64,000 nt of DNA from an uncultured Alphaproteobacteria bacterium (GTDB lineage: Bacteria > Pseudomonadota > Alphaproteobacteria > Caulobacterales > Hyphomonadaceae). Numbering within the stretch: position 1 is the first letter of the stretch; each line of letters begins with the position of its first letter. The notes under the pieces are model-generated. The model was given only the letters and a program-made list of their open reading frames with translations. It had not been told where the DNA came from and made no database searches. Positions 34,139 through 43,253 of the stretch are shown in pieces. The DNA is taken from NCBI GenBank assembly GCA_903831255.1, contig CAIKWZ010000009.1, positions 62,001 to 126,000 of the forward strand. Reading direction: 5' to 3'. A program made the position numbers and the translations under genes.

Positions 34139-35194
34139 GTGACCGACGCCCGACCGATTGACGCCAGTTTGTCCGCCGCTCTCTCCGGGGGCAGGCCTCG
34201 AACCGTGGCCATTGTCGGGGCCACCGGCGCTGTTGGCGCGGAAATGCTCAAATGTCTTGAAACCAGCTCGTTTCTGACCGGCCGGCTGAGGGCCTTCGCA
34301 TCGGAGCGTTCGGTAGGTCGTCGTCTGCCGTTCCGGGACGGCGAGATCGAGCTGGAGGCGCTGAGCGAGCGCGCCTTTGAAGGGGTCGATGTCGCCCTTT
34401 TCGCATCCGAGGCGGACATTTCAAAAACCTATGGCGAGATCGCCCTGCGCTCAGGGGCGGTGGTCATCGACAACTCTTCGGCGTTCCGGATGGATCCATC
34501 CGTTCCGCTGGTGGTGCCTGAGGTGAACGGCGATCTGATCACTGCGGGTCAGAGGCTCTACGCCAATCCCAACTGCGTGGCGGCGATCATGGCGGTTGCG
34601 CTCTGGCCCCTTCACGAGGCTGCGGGCGTTCGCCGGATCATCGCCTCAACCTATCAGGCGGCGTCCGGCGCCGGGGCGGCGGCCATGGAAGAGCTCGAAG
34701 TCTCGACGCGCGCTTATCTGGCCGGTGAGACCTATGAGCCAAAGGTTCTGCCGCACCCTTACGCCTTCAATCTCTTCAGTCACAACACCGCCATTGGTCC
34801 GGAGGGGTATAATGGCGAGGAGATGAAGGTGATTGCGGAGATGAGGAAGATCATGCGTCTTCCCGAGCTGCGCGTCGGGGTGACCTGCATCCGCGTTCCG
34901 GTGCTCCGCGCGCATGCGATGTCGGTGACCGTCGAGTTCGAGCGTCCGCTCGCTGTCGAGGCTGCCCGTGAGCTCCTTTCGGGGGCGCCCGGTCTCAGGC
35001 TGGTCGATGATCGGGCCCGGAACCACTTCCCGATGCCTGTGGAGTGCTCAGGGCGGAACGAGGTTCTTGTCGGGCGCATCCGGGAGGATCTCTCCGATCC
35101 CACCGGCCGCTCGCTCGCCCTGTTCATTTCGGGCGACCAGCTTCTGAAGGGCGCGGCGCTCAACGCCGTACAGATCGCCGAGAGGCTCATATGA
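34139..35194 (+). CDS. asd: Aspartate-semialdehyde dehydrogenase
   Basis: 351 residues from GTG 34139 with AGGAG 8 nt upstream. NADP loop VGATGAVGAEML at 26-37, catalytic Cys146 in NPNCVAAI, QAASGAGAAAMEEL near 168, and active-site RVPVLRAHA near 258 with its His. It reduces aspartyl phosphate to aspartate semialdehyde, feeding lysine, diaminopimelate, threonine and methionine. hom and an aminotransferase of the same pathway lie 23 kb away. DAHP synthase follows by 60 nt, so both may be one transcript. Confidence 0.95.
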   Translation: MTDARPIDASLSAALSGGRPRTVAIVGATGAVGAEMLKCLETSSFLTGRLRAFASERSVGRRLPFRDGEIELEALSERAFEGVDVALFASEADISKTYGEIALRSGAVVIDNSSAFRMDPSVPLVVPEVNGDLITAGQRLYANPNCVAAIMAVALWPLHEAAGVRRIIASTYQAASGAGAAAMEELEVSTRAYLAGETYEPKVLPHPYAFNLFSHNTAIGPEGYNGEEMKVIAEMRKIMRLPELRVGVTCIRVPVLRAHAMSVTVEFERPLAVEAARELLSGAPGLRLVDDRARNHFPMPVECSGRNEVLVGRIREDLSDPTGRSLALFISGDQLLKGAALNAVQIAERLI

Positions 35195-35254
35195 GCCGCG
35201 GCGCAGACGTTTCGGGATCAGACGCGCTGGAACAGGCGTGCAGGAGAGGACGAC

Positions 35255-36643
35255 ATGGCCGGGTTTGACAGCGCTTCTCCGTGGTCGCCGTCCTCGTGGA
35301 GATCGAGGCCGGCCCTTCATATTCCGGCCGATTATCCCGATCCGGCGCATCTCGCGTCGGTCGAAGCGCAGCTGGCCGGGTATCCGCCTCTCGTCTTCGC
35401 AGGCGAGGCGCGTCGCCTGAGACTGCGCCTGGCGGAGGTCGCCGCCGGGCGAGCCTTTCTTCTTCAGGGCGGAGACTGTGCGGAGAGTTTCAAGGAGTTT
35501 CATCCAAACAACATCCGCGACACGTTCAGACTGATCCTGCAGATGGCGGTCGCTCTCACCTTCGCCGGCGGCAAGCCGGTGGTGAAGGTCGGGCGGATCG
35601 CCGGACAGTTCGCCAAACCCCGCTCCTCGCCGGTCGAGGCGATCGACGGGGTCGAACTTCCGTCCTATCGGGGCGATAACATCAACGGGATGGAGTTCAC
35701 GCCCGAAGCCAGGACGCCGGATCCTGAGCGGCTGATGAAGGCGTATGCGCAGTCGGCCTCGACGCTCAATCTTCTGCGCGCCTTTGCTCAGGGCGGTTAT
35801 GCAAGTCTTGAGAACGTCAATCGCTGGATGCAGGGGTTTGTCGATCGCTCGCCGTCGGGAGAGCGTTACCGGGCGCTCGCTGCGCGTATTACCGAATCCA
35901 TGCAGTTCATGGCGTCCTGCGGCATCACGCCGGAGACAACGCCGGCTCTTGAACAGACAGAGTTCTACACCTCCCACGAGGCGCTCCTGCTCGGCTATGA
36001 GCAGGCTTTGACGCGTGAGGATTCCACCCGTCCGGGCGAGTATTACGACACGTCTGCGCATATGATCTGGATCGGCGACCGCACCCGGCAGCGTGATCAC
36101 GCTCATGTGGAATTCTGTCGCGGGGTGGGAAATCCGATCGGTCTTAAATGCGGCCCTTCGATGGATCCTGACGATCTGATCCGTCTTATCGACATTCTCA
36201 ATCCGCAGGATGCGCCGGGGCGCCTGACCCTGATCGCCCGTTTCGGGTCGGAGAAAGTCGCAGACGGTCTCCCGCGGCTCGTGCGGCGGGTGCAGGCTGA
36301 GGGACGGACGGTCGTCTGGTCGTCCGATCCGATGCACGGCAATGTCGAGAAGGCGACGAACGGCTACAAGACGCGTCCCTTCGAGAGGATCCTCCATGAG
36401 GTCGCAACCTTTATCGATGTGCTCGAGGCTGAAGGCGCGCATCCTGGCGGCGTTCATCTCGAGATGACGGGCCAGAACGTCACGGAGTGCACGGGCGGCG
36501 CTGAACAGATCCGGGCGGAGGATCTGTCAGACCGTTACCACACGCACTGCGATCCCCGGCTCAATAACGAGCAGGCCCTTGAACTGGCGTTCCTGATCGC
36601 CGAGAAGCTGGCGGCGCGACGAGGCGGTCGGATGACCCGCTGA
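35255..36643 (+). CDS. Class II 3-deoxy-7-phosphoheptulonate synthase
   Basis: 462 residues, the plant/Mycobacterium-type DAHP synthase. Key blocks: [13 protein letters not shown] near 70 (metal-binding Cys), [14 protein letters not shown] near 112, GLKCGPS near 287, WSSDPMHGN near 347 (metal His) and [14 protein letters not shown] near 393. It condenses phosphoenolpyruvate with erythrose-4-phosphate to start the shikimate pathway. GGAGAGGACGAC precedes ATG 35255. Family identity is firm; gene symbols for this class vary. Confidence 0.94.
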   Translation: MAGFDSASPWSPSSWRSRPALHIPADYPDPAHLASVEAQLAGYPPLVFAGEARRLRLRLAEVAAGRAFLLQGGDCAESFKEFHPNNIRDTFRLILQMAVALTFAGGKPVVKVGRIAGQFAKPRSSPVEAIDGVELPSYRGDNINGMEFTPEARTPDPERLMKAYAQSASTLNLLRAFAQGGYASLENVNRWMQGFVDRSPSGERYRALAARITESMQFMASCGITPETTPALEQTEFYTSHEALLLGYEQALTREDSTRPGEYYDTSAHMIWIGDRTRQRDHAHVEFCRGVGNPIGLKCGPSMDPDDLIRLIDILNPQDAPGRLTLIARFGSEKVADGLPRLVRRVQAEGRTVVWSSDPMHGNVEKATNGYKTRPFERILHEVATFIDVLEAEGAHPGGVHLEMTGQNVTECTGGAEQIRAEDLSDRYHTHCDPRLNNEQALELAFLIAEKLAARRGGRMTR

Positions 36644-36685
36644 CGGCGGGTCTCGCCGTTTTCGGGGCGACCGAGGGGAGGCGAG

Positions 36686-38056
36686 ATGACAGCGTTCAGC
36701 ATGCCTGTATGGGCTCGTCCCAGGGAGATCCTTGATCTCGTGCGCCTGGCCGGGCCGGTGGCGTTGTCCCGGGCGAGCTTTATGCTGATGTCGCTCACGG
36801 ACGCGGTCCTGCTGGCGCGCTACGCTCCTGGCGAGCTGCCCTTCGTCCTCAACGGCTGGCTGCCGATCGGGGTCATCACGGGTTTCGGCATCGGGCTGAT
36901 GATCGGGGTTCAGGTCCTCACCGCCAATCTCAGCGGGGCGGGGCAGGCGGAGGAGACCGGCCGGATTTTCCGAAGAGGCATGGTTGTCGCCGTTCTTTAT
37001 GGCATCCTCGGGACTTTAGCCTGCCTGGCTGTCGCGCGTCCCCTTCTCGGGCTTCTGGGCTTTGATCCCGAGCTTGCCGCCGGGACGGAGGCGTGTACGA
37101 GGATTCTCGCCTACGGGTTTGTCGCCCACATGGTCGGCATGTGCGCCTCGTCTTATCTCGAGGCGCTGAGACGGCCCAATCTGGTCACCGTCATTTCGAT
37201 GCTCGCGGTGGTCATCAATCTGGTCTTCGGTCTCATTCTGGTGCCCGATCACGGCGCTGACGGCGTGGCGTGGGCGACGACCGGCTCCCGGATCGTGATG
37301 GCTCTTCTCCTGCTGGTCGCTGTCTTGCGCTTTACCCCGGCCCTCCGGCGCTCGCCTCCCGCTCCGGCGGGAGAGTTCCGCCGTCAGAACACGGTGGGCA
37401 TCGGGACTGGTCTTTCCAACGTCGCGGAGTGGGGAAGCTTCAATCTGACCTTCGCTATCGCCACTCTGGTGAGCCGCGATGCGGGCACGGTTTACGGTCT
37501 GACCATTCAGATGGTCGGGGTGATCTTCATGTTTTATCTCGGACTTGGAACCGCCACGAGCGTCCGCGTGGCGGAGAGCGCCGGGCGGGGCGATCGAGCC
37601 GGTGTTCAGAATGCGTCCCGCCTCGGGGTCGCCGCCTCGATTCTGGTCGGAGCGGTTCTTGCTCTGGTCCTGTTCCTGTTGCGCGATCTGATCGCCGTCA
37701 TCTGGCTCAACGCCGATCAGCCGGGGGCGCCGGGCGCTCATCTGGTTACGCTGCTGGCGGCCATGCTGGCGGCAGGATCCCTGATCACGGTGTTTGACGG
37801 ACTGCAGGCGGTGGCGGCTATGGCGCTCAGGGCGCAGGGGGCAGTATGGATCCCGACGTCGATCCATGTCGGCGCCTACATCTTCCTCATGCTTCCCCTG
37901 GCCTGGTGGCTGACATTCCCGCAGGAGATGGGGGTCTGGGGCGTTTTTCTGGGCGTTTCCGTGGCGTCTGTGATCGCGGGGCTCGCTCAGACCGTCGCGG
38001 TGGAGATTTATGCGGCGCGCGGCGTGCTGAGGGCTTCTCCTGAGGCGGCGCACTGA
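36686..38056 (+). CDS. MATE-family efflux transporter
   Basis: 456 residues, twelve hydrophobic segments, inner membrane. MATE features: an initial AGPVALSRASFMLMSLTDAVLLAR helix pair region (split here as AGPVALSRAS and LTDAVLLAR), the halves' internal similarity, and EALRRPNLVTVISMLAV near 155, the family's loop before segment 5. It exports drugs or metabolites using Na+ or H+. It lies 42 nt after DAHP synthase on the same strand with GAGGGGAGG before its ATG, so it could be co-transcribed. Confidence 0.88.
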   Translation: MTAFSMPVWARPREILDLVRLAGPVALSRASFMLMSLTDAVLLARYAPGELPFVLNGWLPIGVITGFGIGLMIGVQVLTANLSGAGQAEETGRIFRRGMVVAVLYGILGTLACLAVARPLLGLLGFDPELAAGTEACTRILAYGFVAHMVGMCASSYLEALRRPNLVTVISMLAVVINLVFGLILVPDHGADGVAWATTGSRIVMALLLLVAVLRFTPALRRSPPAPAGEFRRQNTVGIGTGLSNVAEWGSFNLTFAIATLVSRDAGTVYGLTIQMVGVIFMFYLGLGTATSVRVAESAGRGDRAGVQNASRLGVAASILVGAVLALVLFLLRDLIAVIWLNADQPGAPGAHLVTLLAAMLAAGSLITVFDGLQAVAAMALRAQGAVWIPTSIHVGAYIFLMLPLAWWLTFPQEMGVWGVFLGVSVASVIAGLAQTVAVEIYAARGVLRASPEAAH

Positions 38057-38078
38057 ACGACCGGGTCCTTAAACGCAA

Positions 38079-38105
38079 ACGGGGCGCCCCAAAGGGGCGC
38101 CCCGT
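38079..38105 (-). terminator. Terminator between converging MATE and HU genes
   Basis: A perfect 12-bp stem (38079-38090 with 38094-38105) with AAA loop. On the minus strand TTTGCGTTTAA follows, fitting HU termination; the plus strand lacks a T-run. Confidence 0.75.
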
Positions 38106-38142
38106 CGGCTGTTCATCGTTCGGACTGTTCAGCCCGAACGTC

Positions 38143-38409
38143 TCAGAGATCCTTCAGCGCTGAGGCGGGCTTGAACGCCGCAGAGGTGCGCGCCGGAATG
38201 GCGATGGTCAGCCCGGTCGACGGGTTGCGGCCTTCGCGGGCTGCACGGGTCTTGGCGACAAACGATCCAAAGCCGGCGATGGTGACCTGTTCGCCCTTGC
38301 GCAGGCTGCCTGCGACGGTCTCGAACACAGCGTCGACCACACCGGTGGCCTGTGTCTGGGTGAGACCTGTTTTTTCGGCGACGGCCTTCGTGAGCTCAGT
38401 TTTGTTCAT
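38143..38409 (-). CDS. hup: DNA-binding protein HU
   Basis: 88 residues from ATG 38409, preceded by GAAGGAGG. Classic HU: MNKTELTKAVAEKTGL opening, GFGSFVAKTRAAREGRNPST near 46-65 (beta-arm with GRNP), ending AFKPASALKDL. It bends and compacts DNA as a dimer in the nucleoid. Upstream in-frame codons are excluded by the strong ribosome site. Confidence 0.95.
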   Translation of the reverse strand: MNKTELTKAVAEKTGLTQTQATGVVDAVFETVAGSLRKGEQVTIAGFGSFVAKTRAAREGRNPSTGLTIAIPARTSAAFKPASALKDL

Positions 38410-38551
38410 GACTTCCTCCTTCAGGATCCGCCGCAGACGTTCGCGGCGCACACGGCACGTTCAGCGCTCGGTCGAGCGCGAGACACCCCATCACGCAGCG
38501 TCTCGGCGATTCGTAAACCCCGAAAACGCCGAAAAGCCCCGTCATTGCGGG

Positions 38552-39457
38552 CTATATCCCCAGAATCCAGCCTTCCTCCTGCTCGACATTCGCCTTTTGG
38601 GCGAGCGTGAGCGACGCGTCGGCTGCAAACAGGCCGGCAAGCTTTCCGCTCGCATCCCGTTCGGCCAGCCATTCGCTGAGAGACCGGACCTCCGTCTCGT
38701 TCCGGGTTTCGGAGGCGGCCTTCGGCGTCGTGTGCGACAGAGGGCTGATCTCGGCGACCACCACGCGCACATCCTCGAGAGCGGCGGCGTCCAGTTTTCC
38801 AAGCGGGATCTCGAACGGCCAGATCTTCAGTGCGGGGATCTTGTCGCGCAGCCGCTCCACGGCCGGAATCCCTGTCATCATCTGACCGCCGACCGCGCCG
38901 GCGTAGGCGATTTTCCACACGGGCTGAGGACGCGGCTTGCCTGAGGCGCCGATGGCCTGTTCAACGAGCCTGTATTCCGGGATGTCGGTCTCGCTGTGGT
39001 CGCGTGACTTCTTCACCGAAAGGGTGGTCAGCTCGTCCTTTTTCGAACATCCCCAGAAAGGAAACGGGCCCTCTGACATGAGACGGTTCATGCGGGCCGC
39101 GAGCGCGAACCGGTTGTTCGAGTTGTCCGGCTTTTCCTTCATCTCGCGTTTCAGGAAGTCGCGAAGCGCGCGCCAGGGATCGCCTTTGAGCTTGAGGGCT
39201 TCGGCGCTTCCGGAGGGGAGGCCGAGCGGGAACTCGACGCCCAGAAGCACCCGGTCTCCGCGTTTCAGGCAGCGCGCCAGCAGGTCGTCGAGCTCCTCAA
39301 CCGCTTTTGCACGGGTTGGCGGATTGTAAGACCGGAACGTCAGTTTCATCCGGGCGTCGGGCGTCTGCGCGCCGATCCAGATGCTGTCTTCGCCGGTGGC
39401 GGGCTTGGAGGCGGCGCTCCAGGTCAGAACGATGTAGCTGTCGAACAGGCGCGCCAT
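38552..39457 (-). CDS. Conserved protein of unknown function (FDSYIVLTWSAASKP family)
   Basis: 301 residues from ATG 39457, since GGGGAGG stands 9 nt upstream of it and downstream of an alternative ATG. Opening FDSYIVLTWSAASKPATGED, then GVEFPLGLP near 73, GPFPFWGCSKKDE near 128. The Asp-rich beta-hairpin opening resembles RNase H-fold proteins (DUF429-like), though the usual VDWSA here is LTWSA, losing the Asp. Homologues in alphaproteobacteria carry conflicting names (cobalamin or molybdopterin-related); I trust none. No signal peptide. Function unknown. Confidence 0.7.
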   Translation of the reverse strand: MARLFDSYIVLTWSAASKPATGEDSIWIGAQTPDARMKLTFRSYNPPTRAKAVEELDDLLARCLKRGDRVLLGVEFPLGLPSGSAEALKLKGDPWRALRDFLKREMKEKPDNSNNRFALAARMNRLMSEGPFPFWGCSKKDELTTLSVKKSRDHSETDIPEYRLVEQAIGASGKPRPQPVWKIAYAGAVGGQMMTGIPAVERLRDKIPALKIWPFEIPLGKLDAAALEDVRVVVAEISPLSHTTPKAASETRNETEVRSLSEWLAERDASGKLAGLFAADASLTLAQKANVEQEEGWILGI

Positions 39458-39577
39458 CTGGCGGGGCCTCCCCATCTGAAAGGTAAGGCCGGAGACTGGC
39501 TCCGGCCCGGATAAGTGGCCGGAAACGTCTCCGTCCCGGGGATTCAGGCCGTTTCCGCCCTGCGGCGGCCGACGGAT

Positions 39578-40600
39578 CTAGGCCAGTTTGACCAGCATCT
39601 TTCCGATGTTGCCGCCGGAGAAGAGGGCGAGGAAAGCCTCGGGCGCCTTTTCGACGCCTTCGAAGACCGTCTCTTCATAGCGCACTCGCCCCAGTCCGAT
39701 CCAGTCCGTCATGTCGCTGATGAAATCGGTCTGCATATCCGCATGGTCGGACACCAGAAGCCCCTGAATTTTGAGGCGCTTACCGATAATCATCGCCATG
39801 TTGTGGGGACCCGGCGCCGGGCGCGTGTTATTGTAGATCGAGATCATGCCGCAGATCGGCATCCGGGCGTGCAGGTTAGCCACATCGATCGCCGCCGTCA
39901 GATGATCGCCGCCGACATTGTCGAAATACACGTCGATCCCGTTGGGCGCTGCGCGACGGAGCGCTTCCGTGAGGCCCTGTCCGCCGCCGACCGCCTTGTA
40001 ATCAATTACCTCATCCACGCCGAGGGATTTCAGCCAGGTGCACTTGTCCGATCCGCCAGCTGAGGCGACCACCGTGCAGCCCTTGAGCTTGGCGATCTGC
40101 GCCACGAGCGATCCGACTGCGCCGGCTGCGCCGGAAACAAACACCGTTTCGCCTCTCTTTGGATTGCCGATCCGAAGAAGACCCGCATAGGCGGTCAGTC
40201 CGGGCATGCCCAGAACGCCCAGAAAGGCCTGGGGAGGCATGGAGGAGGCCGGAAGAAGGGTGACGCCGAGGCTTTCCGGGCGGGCTGTGAAGCCTTCGCG
40301 CCATCCGGCCATCGAGGATACGAGATCGCCGGCCCGGAACCTGGGATGGGCTGAGGCGGTGACTTCGCCGATTGCTCCGCCGGTCAGCGGCTGACCGATC
40401 TGGAAGGGGGGGGTGTAGCTTTTGACGTCGTTCATGCGTCCGCGCATGTACGGATCGACCGTCATCCAGAGGTTGCGCACCTGGATCTCACCTTCAGCAG
40501 GCTCCGGTACGGCGACTTCAGCGATTTCGAAATCTGAGAGCTTGGGTTCCCCTGCGGGACGCGCCGCCAGGCGCCATTCACGGGATGTTGCAGTCGCCAT
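39578..40600 (-). CDS. NADP-dependent oxidoreductase, zinc-independent MDR (PTGR/CurA-like)
   Basis: 340 residues from ATG 40600, with AGGAG about 10 nt upstream; an ATG 9 nt earlier abuts the ribosome site. MDR-fold hallmarks: VDPYMRGRMND near 48-58, NADPH loop SGAAGAVGSLVAQIAK near 150 and YFDNVGGDHL near 227. No zinc-binding Cys are present, as in leukotriene B4 dehydrogenase / prostaglandin reductase / curcumin reductase relatives, which reduce alpha,beta-unsaturated carbonyls. Probably a detoxification enzyme, transcribed alone. Confidence 0.87.
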   Translation of the reverse strand: MATATSREWRLAARPAGEPKLSDFEIAEVAVPEPAEGEIQVRNLWMTVDPYMRGRMNDVKSYTPPFQIGQPLTGGAIGEVTASAHPRFRAGDLVSSMAGWREGFTARPESLGVTLLPASSMPPQAFLGVLGMPGLTAYAGLLRIGNPKRGETVFVSGAAGAVGSLVAQIAKLKGCTVVASAGGSDKCTWLKSLGVDEVIDYKAVGGGQGLTEALRRAAPNGIDVYFDNVGGDHLTAAIDVANLHARMPICGMISIYNNTRPAPGPHNMAMIIGKRLKIQGLLVSDHADMQTDFISDMTDWIGLGRVRYEETVFEGVEKAPEAFLALFSGGNIGKMLVKLA

Positions 40601-40788
40601 GGTCCGCATCTCCTCTTCATCTCCGGCGCCTGCTATCGCGCCTTGCCGGGGTTTTGACCAGCGTCTGGTTTAAAGGAGATTGAAAAAAACCGTAACTTTC
40701 TTTGATGGCCGGGTTCATTGCCTGCCCCCCCTGTTTGGGTAAGAGATCTCTTAACGCCGAATGCGTGTCTGCGGGGTGAGTCCAGTCC

Positions 40789-41769
40789 ATGCGTATCGTT
40801 GAAAACACCGCCCGAACCGCCCAGGCGAAGCTTTCCTCTCCCATTGTCAGGCCGGTCAGGGTCGGGATCGTCGGCGCTGGGGTCTTCGGCGGTTACCACG
40901 CTCAGAAGTTCGCACAATCTCCTCACGCCGAACTGATCGGGGTCATGGATCAGAGGCAGGAAGCGGCCGCCTCTGTGGTGGCCCGCACCGGGCAGGGACA
41001 GGCGTTCAGCTCACTCGATGCGCTGGCTGAGGCCTGCGACGCCCTGGTGATCGCTACCCCCGCCAGCACCCACGCGGCTCTGGCCCGGACGGCCCTTGAG
41101 GCCGGTCGGCACGCTCTTGTCGAGAAGCCTCTCGCATTGACCGGTCACGAGGCCCGCGCCCTGGCGGGTCTCGCCCTCGAACGCGACCTGATCCTGCAGG
41201 TCGGGCATCAGGAGCGGCTGGTGTTCGCCGCCATGGGGCTCATGTCCATTCCTGAGCGGCCGAGGCGGATCGAAGCCATCCGGGCGGCGCCCCGGTCTCC
41301 CGAAGGACGCTGCGAGGATGTCAGCGTCGTGTTCGACCTGATGATCCACGATCTGGACCTCGCTGCCGAGCTGTTCGGGGGAGATGCGATCGCGGCGTCG
41401 GGGTATGGACGCAGCGCTCATACGCGCCTGATCGACGAGGCTTCGACGGAGCTGGTCTTCCCGGAGGGGGTCGCCCGTCTGACCACGTCGCGCTGCGCTC
41501 CCGCGCGTCGGCGCTGGATGCGGATCGATTATCCGTCGGGACGGGTCGAAATCGATTTCCTGACCCGTGAAGTGCTCAACGACACGCCCTTCGACATTCG
41601 CCTCGATGTGTCCTCGTCTCTGCCCGATCCGCTCGGGGCGGCGGACGAGGCTTTCCTCGCGGCCATTCAGGGACGCGCGACGTCGCCGGTCACCGGCGGG
41701 GTTGGGGCGAGGGCGGCGGGTCTTGCCGAACTGGTCGAGACCAGCGCTATGATGTCGATCGCCGCCTGA
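40789..41769 (+). CDS. Gfo/Idh/MocA-family oxidoreductase
   Basis: 326 residues. Rossmann loop GIVGAGVFGGYHAQKF near 26-41, the family's EKPLAL near 111-116 (catalytic Lys), and DLMIHDLDLAAELFG near 184 with its His/Asp. The family acts on sugars, inositols or related polyols with NAD(P). It directly precedes gltX (119 nt) without an obvious functional link. Substrate cannot be inferred. Confidence 0.84.
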   Translation: MRIVENTARTAQAKLSSPIVRPVRVGIVGAGVFGGYHAQKFAQSPHAELIGVMDQRQEAAASVVARTGQGQAFSSLDALAEACDALVIATPASTHAALARTALEAGRHALVEKPLALTGHEARALAGLALERDLILQVGHQERLVFAAMGLMSIPERPRRIEAIRAAPRSPEGRCEDVSVVFDLMIHDLDLAAELFGGDAIAASGYGRSAHTRLIDEASTELVFPEGVARLTTSRCAPARRRWMRIDYPSGRVEIDFLTREVLNDTPFDIRLDVSSSLPDPLGAADEAFLAAIQGRATSPVTGGVGARAAGLAELVETSAMMSIAA

Positions 41770-41888
41770 CGCCCTGCGTCCGGCCGCTCTCGCCGGCAGG
41801 ATGACGGGTCAGCTTGCCATCGCCCCCCGGATCGCGGCAGGGTGCCGGTCCAGTTCGGGTCGCACCCTTCATCGAGAGTTCCTCCTTC

Positions 41889-43253
41889 ATGACGCCCAAG
41901 GTCCGTTTCGCCCCATCGCCCACGGGCAAGCTGCATGTCGGCAATATCCGGACGGCGCTGATCAACTGGCTGTTCGCACGGGCCGAAGGCGGCGTGTTCG
42001 TTCTCAGGATCGACGATACAGACACTGAGAGATCCACGGCTGAAAACGAACAGGGAATACGCGACGATCTGACCTGGCTCGGCCTCAACTGGGACGAGAC
42101 CTTTCGTCAGTCGGATCGGTTCGCGCGTTACGAGGCCGCCGCCGCTCAGCTTCGTGAGGCGGGCCGGCTTTATCCCTGTTATGAAACCGCTGACGAGCTC
42201 GACCGACGCCGTAAGATCGCCCTGTCCCGCGGACGGCCGCCTGTCTATGACCGGGCGGCTCTGGCCCTGTCGGCGTCGGACCGGAAGGCGCTCGAAGCCG
42301 AGGGGCGTCGGCCGCACTGGCGTTTCCGCCTGTCCGGCGGGGCGGTGACCTGGACCGATCTTGTTCGTGGTCCCCAGTCGATCGACACCTCCTCGGTGTC
42401 CGATCCCATCCTGATCCGCGAAGACGGAAGCTTCCTCTACACCATGCCGTCCGTGGTGGATGATGTGGATGCGGACATCACGCATGTGGTTCGCGGGGAG
42501 GACCACGTCACCAATTCCGGCGCCCAGATTGAAATCTTCGAGGCGCTCGGCGGCCGGGCGCCGCAGATGGCGCATATGCCTTTGCTGATCGGCGCCGATG
42601 GGCAGGGCCTGTCCAAACGCCTCGGTTCGCTGTCGGTGCAGCAGCTGCGGGCCGAAGGGGTCGAGCCGCTCGCGATAGCGTGCCTTCTGGGTAAGCTTGG
42701 AACCTCCGACCCGATCGAGGCGCGAAGCGGCCTGATGGAGCTGGCGCGAGAGTTCTCGTTTTTGAAAATCGGCCGTGCGCCGGCGCGTTTCGATGAGGCT
42801 GAGCTTGCCAACCTCAACGCGTCGATCGTTCATTCCATGTCGTTTGAGGTTGCGGCGCCGAGACTTGCCCGGCTGGCTTATGGCGATCAGGCGCGCGCCG
42901 ATTTCTGGGAGGCTATCCGGGGCAATCTCAGCGTCTTTTCGGATGTCGCGCCCTGGCTGGCGGTAGTCTACGGCGCGGGGCTTGTCGGCCCTGAACTCAG
43001 CGATGAGGACCGGGTCTTCGCAGCGCAGGCCGCGGATCTTTTCCCCGCCGGAGAGGTCGGCCTGTCGACATGGCGGGAGTGGACCGAAGCGGTGAAGACG
43101 GCCACCGGCCGGAAGGGCAAAGGATTGTTCATGCCGCTTCGCCGTATACTGACCGATGCGGAGAGCGGACCGGAGATGGACAGGATGCTGGTTCTCATCG
43201 GAGCCGAGAAGGCCCGTTTTCGTCTGGAGCAGGCGGCCCTCAGGCAGGGCTGA
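41889..43253 (+). CDS. gltX: Glutamyl-tRNA synthetase
   Basis: 454 residues from ATG 41889. The class I signature appears as FAPSPTGKLHVGN (7-19, HIGH variant HVGN) and the KMSKS loop as GLSKRLGS near 240. LRIDDTDTERS near 38 and YTMPSVVDDVDADITHVVRGED near 180 are typical of bacterial GluRS (second given in part: DDVDADITHVVRGED). Alphaproteobacteria often have two GluRS; the LSKR version is common among them. It charges tRNA-Glu, such as the one encoded at 63144. The 3' end overlaps the converging flavoprotein gene by 14 nt. Confidence 0.93.
   Translation: MTPKVRFAPSPTGKLHVGNIRTALINWLFARAEGGVFVLRIDDTDTERSTAENEQGIRDDLTWLGLNWDETFRQSDRFARYEAAAAQLREAGRLYPCYETADELDRRRKIALSRGRPPVYDRAALALSASDRKALEAEGRRPHWRFRLSGGAVTWTDLVRGPQSIDTSSVSDPILIREDGSFLYTMPSVVDDVDADITHVVRGEDHVTNSGAQIEIFEALGGRAPQMAHMPLLIGADGQGLSKRLGSLSVQQLRAEGVEPLAIACLLGKLGTSDPIEARSGLMELAREFSFLKIGRAPARFDEAELANLNASIVHSMSFEVAAPRLARLAYGDQARADFWEAIRGNLSVFSDVAPWLAVVYGAGLVGPELSDEDRVFAAQAADLFPAGEVGLSTWREWTEAVKTATGRKGKGLFMPLRRILTDAESGPEMDRMLVLIGAEKARFRLEQAALRQG

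Noticed and set aside
35048-36457. A 469-codon open frame antisense to DAHP synthase
   Set aside because: Shadow of a clear class II DAHP synthase gene; no ribosome site or recognisable domain.
41667-42833. A 388-codon open frame antisense to gltX
   Set aside because: Sense strand is an unambiguous synthetase; the antisense frame crosses its catalytic motifs.
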